Assembly (NCBI GenBank): GCA_020635905.1
Contig: JACJYV010000001.1
Location: 620,001 to 684,000 of the forward strand
DNA: 64,000 nucleotides
Direction: 5' to 3'
Source of the DNA: Bacteroidia bacterium
GTDB taxonomy: Bacteria; Bacteroidota; Bacteroidia; J057; JADKCL01
Shown here: one piece after another, positions 57,148-63,896 of the stretch
Layout: each line of letters opens with the position of its first letter
Position numbering within the stretch: the first letter of the stretch is position 1
Notes under the pieces: generated by a model
Databases searched by the model: none
Seen by the model: the letters and a program-made list of their open reading frames with translations, nothing else
Told to the model about the DNA's origin: nothing
Position numbers and translations under genes: made by a program

Positions 57148-57942
57148 ATGAGCAAAGACCCCGAAAACATCCCCCTGGAAGAGCAACCTGTCTCCTATTT
57201 TCGCATTGGTGCGTTTTTTGCCCTGGCCCTGCTGCTGGGTTACCTCCTGGTGTGGTTGGTGCGCGACAGCAATAACGAGCCGGTGGAGGTGTATTCGGAG
57301 CAGGAAATCCGGGAATACAGGCTGCCGGACGGGTCATTGGCCTGGATGAATCGCAACAGTTACCTGCGGCACCCCATCGAATTCGACAAAACGGTGCGCA
57401 AGGTGAATGCCGACGGTGAATTCTGGCTGGAACTGGAACCCGAAGCGAGCGGCCCCTTTATGCTGGCCATTCCTGGCGGGGTGGTGCAGGTCAAGGGCAA
57501 GGGCAAATTTCATGTGCGCTCGCTCATGAACCAGGATCTGGTGGAGGTCAATCTGGCCGAAGGCAGTGCGGTCTTCGAGATCGGCAAGGGGCGCTTCCAG
57601 CAGCTCACCCCCGGCGACCACATGGTGTTTGAAGTGAAGTCGGGCGACCTGCGGGTGAAAAAATATGCCAACGACAATTATAATTACTGGCTCACCGGCG
57701 AAATCACCTTCGATAAAACCCCGCTGGCAGAAGTGCTGCAAGACCTCGCCCGCTGCTACGGAGCGACCTTTGGCCCCCTGCCCGCAGGCACGGCTGATTG
57801 CCGCATCAGCGAACGCTTTACCGGGGCAGCCCTGCCCGAGGTCTTAGCCGCCCTGTCCACCCAAACCGGGCTGGAGTTTCGGGAGGATAAGCAGCGGGTG
57901 GAGATTGCGGGAAGCGGATGTGGCGAGGAGCTGGAGGAGTGA
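57148..57942 (+). CDS. FecR-family transmembrane anti-sigma factor, orphan
   Basis: A 264-residue protein with one membrane segment (FRIGAFFALALLLGYLLVWLV, about residues 19-39), a FecR domain (~45-165; YRLPDGSLAWMNRNSYLRHP, KVNADGEFWLEL, GGVVQVKGKGKFHV) and a C-terminal DUF4974/STN-like domain (~180-250; ITFDKTPLAEVLQDLARCYG, AALSTQTGLEF). Family members sit in the inner membrane, sense a TonB-dependent transporter through the periplasmic part and control an ECF sigma factor. The cytoplasmic N-terminus here is short (~18 residues) and neither an ECF sigma factor nor a SusC-type transporter is adjacent, so it is an orphan or works with a distant sigma factor. It has its own likely promoter at 57096-57127. 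Confidence 0.87.
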   Translation: MSKDPENIPLEEQPVSYFRIGAFFALALLLGYLLVWLVRDSNNEPVEVYSEQEIREYRLPDGSLAWMNRNSYLRHPIEFDKTVRKVNADGEFWLELEPEASGPFMLAIPGGVVQVKGKGKFHVRSLMNQDLVEVNLAEGSAVFEIGKGRFQQLTPGDHMVFEVKSGDLRVKKYANDNYNYWLTGEITFDKTPLAEVLQDLARCYGATFGPLPAGTADCRISERFTGAALPEVLAALSTQTGLEFREDKQRVEIAGSGCGEELEE

Positions 57943-58552
57943 AGGAAAGATTAAATCCTGAGCCATTGACCTTTGGGTTCTGCCAATTTTTAGGTACTTT
58001 TGTGCTGCAATTCTGGTTTCGTTGAACACACTGATTGCGACTCTTCTCCCCTCTTCCCCGAACCAAGCCCCAACCAAATCCTGAACAAACCCTAAACAAC
58101 CCCTGAACAAGGTGGGATGTGGGGTGGATTGTTGGTGGAGGTGGAGTGGAGTATGTGGAAGGTGAGTGGGGAATATTTGTAGATGGTGGGGTTAATGTTG
58201 TGGCGAATTTGTAAATTGGTGGGAGATGATGGAAGTTGTGGGAATGTGTACTTTTAGGTTTGATAGCGGCTATGCCGCTATTATGGAGTTGGGTACAATC
58301 GATAGGTTTGTGGAATAATAATAGCAAATAATTCATCTTCTAAATATGTTGTTATTCGACTTCTTCGGCCCGAAATTTGAATCATAATTTGGCAATGGGA
58401 CAAGCCAGTGAACAACCACATTATGAAATATAGAATGGTGCAATTACGAATATTAGATCATTACGAATGAAAGCAATTAAAGCTATTGGCAATTAGAAAT
58501 TGAAGCAAAACGTGAAATGGAAGTCGAAACTATTAAATCTGGACAATAGCAT
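57943..58552. other. Non-coding junction with abrupt strand-composition switch
   Basis: No credible gene is seen in these 610 bp. About 58025-58107 is C-rich and G-poor on the plus strand (CCCCTCTTCCCCG, CCCCAACCAAATCC, then CCTGAACAAA/CCCTAAACAAC/CCCTGAACAAGG repeats). About 58108-58250 is G/T-rich with almost no C (TGGGATGTGGGGTGG, GGTGGAGGTGGAGTGG). After about 58300 the sequence becomes A+T-rich. Short decayed-looking frames occur at 58342-58552, one ending in the coiled-coil-like QLEIEAKREMEVETIKSGQ. Confidence 0.6.
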
Positions 58553-59452
58553 ATGAATTTGCAAAATAAATGTATCATTGACAATTGGTCATTACAACAT
58601 GCAGGGTTTCTACTTGATAATTCAATAGACATTCAAATTCCAGAAAAGGTCTCGTTTGAAAACAGTTTGGGAGGCCTTTCTAATTACATCAACGCAACCC
58701 TACTTTATGAAAAACCAAGTTTTTTACAAAACGGATTCGAACATCATTGGACTCAGTTTCCTTGGTTTAAACAAAATACCAACAGATTTTTTTCCCCTTT
58801 AGATCCCAGTATCTTCAAAATTGATTGGGAAAGTGAGGCAAGTTATAAAGACAGTGGAATCAATAATTATTTAATTACTTCTGAGGCATTTAATGCAGAT
58901 CTCATAATCAGCCCAGAGCGATCTTCAAAAATTCTTAAGATCCCTAACCCAACGGTCAGCAATAATTTAATAACTACCTTAAAACAAATTGATAAAGGTA
59001 TCCGAGAGAAAAAAGAAGAATCTTGGTTCGATAATGTTAAAATTGGAATTGATAACAATTTCCTTCTTCCTTCCCTCACGCAATATGTCCTCTCTGAAGC
59101 TTCCAATCAAGGCGACCTTCTCACCGTAATTATGCAATTAAAGTCAGATGGGAAAATTGATAGAATAAAGGATCGAATTGACGACATTACTTCTTCCACA
59201 AAAGGATCAACAAGGTTTCAAAAAGAAATTGAGGAAATTGTTTTGGATTCTTTTGGTATGAAATCAAATAGAAACAAACCATGGGCAATAAAGATTTCGG
59301 TTATGTTTTTAACCTTATCAAAATCTTTTAATTTAGATTTTTTCGATCGAAGGGAGCACATTGTATTCTTAAAAAATATTGCAGCACTAAGAGCTGAGAA
59401 CAATAGCTTAAAAGCTGATATTGAAAGAATATTTAACCGAAAAATAAACTAG
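58553..59452 (+). CDS. Hypothetical protein, 299 aa, first gene of the A+T-rich island
   Basis: I do not recognise the family. The protein is soluble, with no signal peptide or membrane segment. The N-terminal ~130 residues are aromatic-rich and probably globular (HHWTQFPWFKQNTNRFF). The C-terminal ~130 residues are helical and charged (VIMQLKSDGKIDRIKDRIDD, RAENNSLKADIERIF), ending in a short coiled coil. Base composition and codons (many AAT, ATA, TTA) differ from the core genes to the left, suggesting horizontal acquisition. The start ATG at 58553 overlaps CATATG with no clear ribosome-binding site. The in-frame sequence after its stop codon stays open into the next gene, so the two may derive from one older frame. 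Confidence 0.65.
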   Translation: MNLQNKCIIDNWSLQHAGFLLDNSIDIQIPEKVSFENSLGGLSNYINATLLYEKPSFLQNGFEHHWTQFPWFKQNTNRFFSPLDPSIFKIDWESEASYKDSGINNYLITSEAFNADLIISPERSSKILKIPNPTVSNNLITTLKQIDKGIREKKEESWFDNVKIGIDNNFLLPSLTQYVLSEASNQGDLLTVIMQLKSDGKIDRIKDRIDDITSSTKGSTRFQKEIEEIVLDSFGMKSNRNKPWAIKISVMFLTLSKSFNLDFFDRREHIVFLKNIAALRAENNSLKADIERIFNRKIN

Positions 59453-59554
59453 ATCAGTAGACAACACAGGGCCATTGGGGCAAGGGCGTCAGTAGGAGTA
59501 TTCAAAATCACACCTGCCGTCACTGGTGCCGATGTAGGCCATAAAACATTGAGA

Positions 59555-60127
59555 ATGGAAACAAAAGCTGTGCTAATCATAATTGCAGTTCTACTTTGGG
59601 GGCTTGTTGGATTTGGTCAAATGGATACGATTTCCGCTGAGACCAAAAAAAGATTTGAAAATGAAATCCAGCAAGCAAAACTGGCTCAGGAAGCCTCAGA
59701 ATTTTTATGGGCCAGAGCGGAAAGGTATTATTTCCAATGCATAGACTCTCTTGGAATAGAAATAAAGATTAGGGACCGGAACGAGATGGTTGAAGTTTTG
59801 GCATGTGACATTGCTATGGGGATTGCCGCTTGTATGGAAGACAGTTTACGCGAAAAAGGCTACCTATTGTTATCCGAATTGGCGGAAAAGTTCTATCGAA
59901 GAGGAACACCTCTTTTTTTGCTTACAGGCTATCAAACAACCCCGTCGATTGAATACATTGAACAAAGAGAAAAGGAGTCTGGTCTTATTTGGGTAGCAAC
60001 AAATTTCATGGGTTGCCTTAATCCTCATGAAGCCTCGAAAGCCATTTCATTTTTTAACGATAAAACCCGCGAATTGGTTAACGGTGGAGGGCGTAAATTT
60101 GAAAAGCTCAATGAAAGGGAAAAATAG
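59555..60127 (+). CDS. Hypothetical exported protein, 190 aa
   Basis: The ATG at 59555 gives a signal peptide (METKAVLIIIAVLLWGLVGFGQ) and is preferred over the TTG at 59549. The mature part is helical and charged, with four Cys (YFQCIDS, VLACDIA, AACMEDS, MGCLNPH). No domain is recognised. It lies in the same frame as the preceding gene, with 99 coding-like bases between. A 1:1 relation to known immunity or stress proteins cannot be made. It is A+T-rich like its neighbours. Export to the periplasm is the only functional inference. Confidence 0.62.
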   Translation: METKAVLIIIAVLLWGLVGFGQMDTISAETKKRFENEIQQAKLAQEASEFLWARAERYYFQCIDSLGIEIKIRDRNEMVEVLACDIAMGIAACMEDSLREKGYLLLSELAEKFYRRGTPLFLLTGYQTTPSIEYIEQREKESGLIWVATNFMGCLNPHEASKAISFFNDKTRELVNGGGRKFEKLNEREK

Positions 60128-60215
60128 GGTTAAAGCCTAAAACACTTCAATATCCAAGATGGCACCGCATGCATTTCGGCTTTCGTGTACACAATGACAG
60201 AGAAATAAATAAAAA

Positions 60216-61067
60216 ATGAGACCCCAACCAAATGACAGTCATTTCCTACTCTTAATTCTTGGAGGTTTGTTTTTCCTCTTACAAACTGAATTTGGGGTGA
60301 ATAGAAAAATGGAAATTGACACGGTTGATTGCAGGGTTAACCTTGAGAACATTGATGGGTTCAAAAGTGCCCTGATGGATACTGCTGTTTCGGCTCTTTT
60401 TAGGGGAAGACTGCTGGCTTTTGCGAGTACAAGAATTTGTTATGAAAATGATCAGTCTGAATTACCTCAAAGATTTCCATGCACATTAACCAATTGGGAT
60501 GTTTATAAAATAACCCAAGATTCACTGGACCCCGTTTCCTACTATAATTTGGCCAATGCCAAGAAAAGCTTTCATTCATTCGCCAAAGAGATCCATGTAG
60601 TTTGGGCGCGAGTTATGGATCATGCATTCCTTGAACCAGACAGTCTGCCATCAGGGGCCATTTTACCCCGGTACCTGATCTTCTATCCGGAAGTAAAAAA
60701 AGGGCAAAAATATGGTCAGGATGGAATTGTATTTAGCATTTCAGATTTGGTAATTGCTAATGGAAAGCCTGAAATAGGAGGAAATCCGCCAATTGAATGG
60801 ATATTTTCGTCATTCGAGAAATTTGAAATAGTAAACATCAATGACCGGGAAGTTGGAATTAATGAAGAAGATCTCAATCCGGACCTGATTCTTCCTCAAG
60901 TGCGCAAGGGAAATCAAATTGCTGTTGAATGGTTGAATTCAATAAAACGGGTGGGTACAGAACATCTTAGGCGGACAAGTGGCCCCCGGATGCGGCGATG
61001 GGCCACCTGCCGAAACTGGTGTCGTTGGGTGAAATCTAAGTTATTACAAAAGAAGAGAGGGTATTAG
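60216..61067 (+). CDS. Hypothetical exported protein, 283 aa, with suspect C-terminus
   Basis: The N-terminal hydrophobic segment (FLLLILGGLFFLLQTEFG, about residues 10-27) is a signal peptide or anchor. The body to about residue 245 is a mixed alpha/beta protein with no recognised family (DGIVFSISDLVIANGKPEIGG). From RVGTEHLRRTSGPRMRR to the end the composition becomes Arg/Trp/Cys-rich, as expected when a sequence is read out of frame. The +1 frame there reads GWVQNILGGQVAPGCGDG then PPAETGVVG and stops. A frameshift near 60950-60955 (in the run AATAAAACGGG) or fusion to unrelated DNA would explain this. It could be a decaying gene. Confidence 0.55.
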   Translation: MRPQPNDSHFLLLILGGLFFLLQTEFGVNRKMEIDTVDCRVNLENIDGFKSALMDTAVSALFRGRLLAFASTRICYENDQSELPQRFPCTLTNWDVYKITQDSLDPVSYYNLANAKKSFHSFAKEIHVVWARVMDHAFLEPDSLPSGAILPRYLIFYPEVKKGQKYGQDGIVFSISDLVIANGKPEIGGNPPIEWIFSSFEKFEIVNINDREVGINEEDLNPDLILPQVRKGNQIAVEWLNSIKRVGTEHLRRTSGPRMRRWATCRNWCRWVKSKLLQKKRGY

Positions 61068-61179
61068 AGGTCCCATGAAGATAACGAGGCAGAGATAAAT
61101 GGGAACAAAATTGGTACGAGAAAAGTTGGTGCATAGGGCTGCACCTCTCCCAACATCCCCCCACAACTAATCTAAGCCT

Positions 61180-61644
61180 ATGCCCCACCTACTCCTGATT
61201 GCAGCTTTCATTTGTCTTTTCACCAGCGTTTGGGCCGGGAATGAGCCAAATCAACCCTGGACTCCTCCTACATGCAGAAAGGGGAAGGTGATTGTGTTGC
61301 AGGAAAAAATAAAAATTCAGGATGAATTAAAACTTGTATTGAATGGCAAATTAGCCAGCACGGGTGATTGTATATCCACGGTTAAACTTGGCCTGCTCAA
61401 AAGAAATCACCTCAACTCCTGGGATACCCTGGTGGATATTACCGAGTTGGGCACCCTCCTGTGTGGTTTGGACCGGGAAAATTGGCACCACGACACGGTT
61501 TCCACTTCGTTTCTTTATGCCGCGTTTTTTTCCCGAATTAGTAAAGAGACAGGAAGAGCGGGGCGATATTGTTTTACGTATTTGGTGCTCAGGAGAAAAA
61601 GAAGTGTTCTTCGGCGGACCAACGAATTCGAGATAATGGACTGA
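61180..61644 (+). CDS. Hypothetical exported protein, 154 aa
   Basis: A signal peptide is present (MPHLLLIAAFICLFTSVWAG). The remaining ~135 residues are beta-rich (KGKVIVLQEKIKIQDELKLVL, CISTVKLGLLKR) and contain four Cys, possibly two disulfides. No family is recognised. It is the last of four plus-strand genes in the island and faces the minus-strand lipoprotein gene, with a hairpin in the gap (61661-61704). The size and the signal peptide fit small immunity-like or adaptor proteins, but nothing in the sequence proves it. Confidence 0.58.
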   Translation: MPHLLLIAAFICLFTSVWAGNEPNQPWTPPTCRKGKVIVLQEKIKIQDELKLVLNGKLASTGDCISTVKLGLLKRNHLNSWDTLVDITELGTLLCGLDRENWHHDTVSTSFLYAAFFSRISKETGRAGRYCFTYLVLRRKRSVLRRTNEFEIMD

Positions 61645-61660
61645 AGGGGATGGTTGGGGG

Positions 61661-61704
61661 GGAAGGGATTAGAACCTTGTTCTTTGGGCGGCCATAATCC
61701 TTCC
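61661..61704. terminator. Hairpin between convergent genes
   Basis: GGAAGGGATTA (61661-61671) can pair with TAATCCTTCC (61695-61704) with one bulged base. It sits between the convergent stop codons at 61644 and 61746. There is no T-run on either side, so it is only a possible bidirectional terminator. Confidence 0.35.
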
Positions 61705-61745
61705 AGCGTACAGGGTTTGCCAAAAAATAATTCCCAAGGTTGGGG

Positions 61746-62246
61746 TCAATCCAGGCCTGGCTTCATTCCTTCCAACAGGAAGGGGGGGCCAAAGGATTCC
61801 AGAAACTCAATCTGAATAGTGGCTATTTCTGAACCAGATTCAAAAATAAGATCTGTTTTTCCTACTTCATAAAAAGGGTCTTCTGTAAAATGACTATAGT
61901 TTTTATGGCCTTTATATTCAAATCTATTCTCTGAAAACGAATCCTGAAGGTGCTTTCTGCAATACTCAAACTGAAACTTCAAGGCCTCAGCTCGTCGGTA
62001 AGCATCCTTTTTGGCATTCATCCACCATTCTTTTCCTTCTTCACTGAGGTCGGAATTCTCAATCCTGTTGCTAATGCCAATATTCCCTTCAGGTCCACAA
62101 AGGCACAGGGGTAATATTTCCTCCCATGAATTTTCTTCCAGGGCGTGACCAACCTTTGAGGCCAGGGTAGTATGTGAATGGCAACCTACCCACACCCAAA
62201 GGAAGCAAAATGCAAGAAAAGGGAAAACAAAATTAGTTGGTTTCAT
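61746..62246 (-). CDS. Putative lipoprotein, 166 aa
   Basis: Starting at ATG 62246 gives a short signal sequence ending in a lipobox-like VWVGC (Cys22); the open frame to 62270 adds eight basic residues and is less likely. The mature part is charged and helical in the middle (EGKEWWMNAKKDAYRRAEAL) and beta-rich at the end. The family is not recognised. It is the last gene of the minus-strand operon 63803-61746, 54 bp after a 45-residue membrane protein. Position suggests a role linked to the caspase-like protein upstream, for example protection or anchoring; this is inference from context only. Confidence 0.62.
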   Translation of the reverse strand: MKPTNFVFPFLAFCFLWVWVGCHSHTTLASKVGHALEENSWEEILPLCLCGPEGNIGISNRIENSDLSEEGKEWWMNAKKDAYRRAEALKFQFEYCRKHLQDSFSENRFEYKGHKNYSHFTEDPFYEVGKTDLIFESGSEIATIQIEFLESFGPPFLLEGMKPGLD

Positions 62247-62300
62247 TGGCCTTCTTTTTCTCCTGGTCAAAGTAAATTTTCGGCATCCATTCTGGCATTT

Positions 62301-62438
62301 TTACTTTGAATCCTGGTTTTTCCTTTTCCTGATAGCCCTGTAAACCAAAACACCTGCTCCAATCAGCGCACCGCCAATCAGCAGAATTTGAAACACCCCC
62401 CAAAGGATCAGTTTCCAGTTTGTGACTTCTACTTCCAT
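62301..62438 (-). CDS. Small single-pass membrane protein, 45 aa
   Basis: ATG at 62438 (minus strand) opens a 45-codon frame: MEVEVTNWKLILWGVFQILL, then IGGALIGAGVLVYRAI and a basic tail RKRKNQDSK. It has one transmembrane segment (about residues 9-34) followed by a positively charged tail, as expected for a small inner-membrane protein with a cytoplasmic C-terminus. It fits neatly between the two lipoprotein genes of the same strand (83 and 54 bp gaps), which supports it being real. It could be a membrane partner of the operon's first protein; no family is recognised. Confidence 0.6.
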   Translation of the reverse strand: MEVEVTNWKLILWGVFQILLIGGALIGAGVLVYRAIRKRKNQDSK

Positions 62439-62521
62439 AATCTGTTTTCCAATGGTTTTGTTTAAAATTCGGAAAATAGGTTAAATATCGGGAACAATCT
62501 ATACACCCTGAATTAAGGCTT

Positions 62522-62920
62522 TTATGGTATTATTAAATCCAGGCTATCAGTATGGGAGCAGCAAGAATTTGAGAGTAAAGAAAGGGAATATTCTTCTGCC
62601 CAAAATATCCAATTATCTTTCCAAATTGATTTGGTCAGCTTTCCTTTAAATATGTGAGTATAACAAATCATACATGCACCTGCTTCCTTCTCATAGTTTG
62701 CCTCCGTATCATTACTGACAAACCGGACTTCAATTTCCTTTCCCTTTAATTCATTCCCAATCCCCTCAACAGGGTTTACCTCCTCAACTTTGTACTGTGG
62801 AAAGCAATCACCGCAGGCATAGGCCATGTAATGGCATTTAATCTCTGCCTGGGGAACAGTTTGGTTGCAGGCTGCCCCCAATAGAGCACCGAACAAGAAC
62901 AAAAGCACAGAAGGTCGCAT
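62522..62920 (-). CDS. Cys-rich putative lipoprotein, 132 aa, coupled to the caspase-like gene
   Basis: The ATG at 62920 lies one base after the stop codon of the caspase-like gene (62922), so translation is almost certainly coupled; the frame is open to 62947 but that start would overlap the upstream gene. The signal sequence MRPSVLLFLFGALLGAAC ends in a lipobox-like segment. The mature part has repeated Cys pairs (ACGDC, ACMIC, SCC) and could bind metal or be disulfide-bonded outside the cytoplasm. I do not recognise the family. Tight coupling of a small exported protein to a putative protease gene resembles toxin-immunity or protease-inhibitor pairs, which is the working hypothesis. Confidence 0.68.
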   Translation of the reverse strand: MRPSVLLFLFGALLGAACNQTVPQAEIKCHYMAYACGDCFPQYKVEEVNPVEGIGNELKGKEIEVRFVSNDTEANYEKEAGACMICYTHIFKGKLTKSIWKDNWIFWAEEYSLSLLSNSCCSHTDSLDLIIP

Positions 62921-62921
62921 T

Positions 62922-63803
62922 TTAATATTCCTGAATGGTTCCATCAAATGAATCCCCCTCTTTTTCTTTTTGATTTAAATAAGTACTAATGATAGTTTCG
63001 GGGATTCTTCCTGATTTATTGGTTTTAAAAAGAATTTCCCCATTGTGAAAAATGGCTCTTGGTCCATGTCTGTAATCTTGTTCTTCATTTGAAGTATTTC
63101 CTACACCATTTATTTCGGGATTTGCCCTTTCCAAATGACCAATTGCGACACCTTGGGTTTTACCATTGGAATACAGGTACTGGGAAATATTTGTAACCAT
63201 ATTGTCAACAAAGTAAAGGGTATTGTCCGCCCCCCTGCAACCATGAATTTCAACTATTACATTTTTTGCGAAATTTAAAAAATTAAAAGAGTTTATTACA
63301 CCCTGTTCATTTCCTCCTCCCCAGCTTTCAAAAAGTTGTGCCGTTTTGCTTGCGTATAGGTTGTTTGATTCAACATCCTCGTCTGGAATAGTTGCATAAA
63401 TGCTTCCAGGTTCATTGGTCTTTTTATTTTTTACAATATACCAGGCCGTAGGGGAACCATGGGTAAATACATCAAGGCTTAGGATTGAATTTACTTCCTG
63501 TGAATTTATCTTCTCAATTATGAATTTTGCAGAGGATGCAAAATAGGATTTCCCGGTCCCTCCGTAATCAAAATTCACATTCTTAGAAGCAAAGTAGAAT
63601 GCAGAATTATCCCCCAACTTTTTTGCACCACCATAAAACAGGAGCCTGGTCGTAATTGTAGGTTCTATGGCTTCACCATTATTATTTGTTGAATTTTTTC
63701 CCTCATACTTCATCAGCCCATCCTCCCCCACCTTCCAGGGATTTTCATCCCAGCCCGGCCAGTATTTGCCGCCTTTGCCCCATGGATTTTGAAAGTTGCT
63801 CAT
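62922..63803 (-). CDS. Caspase-like (clan CD) cysteine protease candidate, 293 aa
   Basis: There is no signal peptide. The N-terminal ~35 residues are Gly/Trp-rich (NPWGKGGKYWPGWDENPW), reminiscent of linker regions before toxin tips in Bacteroidota Rhs-like proteins. The core has a hydrophobic strand then HG (SILSLDVFTHGS, His115) and a second strand then Cys (NVIVEIHGCRGAD, Cys189). The strand-HG and strand-x-CRG pattern and the ~74-residue spacing fit the His/Cys dyad of caspase, metacaspase and CHAT peptidases. The rest (RHGPRAIFHNGE) is unassigned. It is first in a four-gene minus-strand operon with two lipoproteins and a tiny membrane protein. It is preceded by phased repeats (63897-64000). 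Protease or toxin function is inferred. Confidence 0.65.
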   Translation of the reverse strand: MSNFQNPWGKGGKYWPGWDENPWKVGEDGLMKYEGKNSTNNNGEAIEPTITTRLLFYGGAKKLGDNSAFYFASKNVNFDYGGTGKSYFASSAKFIIEKINSQEVNSILSLDVFTHGSPTAWYIVKNKKTNEPGSIYATIPDEDVESNNLYASKTAQLFESWGGGNEQGVINSFNFLNFAKNVIVEIHGCRGADNTLYFVDNMVTNISQYLYSNGKTQGVAIGHLERANPEINGVGNTSNEEQDYRHGPRAIFHNGEILFKTNKSGRIPETIISTYLNQKEKEGDSFDGTIQEY

Positions 63804-63808
63804 TTTTG

Positions 63809-63871
63809 AGATGTCAGATTTTTAGATGATAGACCGTCAGATGTCAGATTTTTAGATGATAGATTTAAGAT
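63809..63871 (+). repeat. AGAT repeats every 7-8 bp, with a 25-bp direct duplication
   Basis: AGAT (once AGAC) recurs at 63809, 63816, 63824, 63831, 63839, 63846, 63854, 63861 and 63868. The 25-bp block 63809-63833 is repeated at 63839-63863. The array begins 6 bp upstream of the caspase-like gene's ATG and would be its 5' untranslated leader or promoter region. Confidence 0.7.
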
Positions 63872-63896
63872 GTTGGTCAAATGCCTTTGTCCTTCC

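Noticed and set aside
57818..58336. 172-aa minus-strand open frame
   Set aside because: It overlaps the end of the FecR gene, is Pro/Thr/Ser low-complexity and arises from the C-rich/G-rich switch region.
61655..61735. Possible tRNA remnant (AGGTTCTAATCCC on the minus strand resembles a T-arm)
   Set aside because: No acceptor stem, anticodon arm or D-arm can be formed; the local pairing is better explained as a hairpin between convergent genes.
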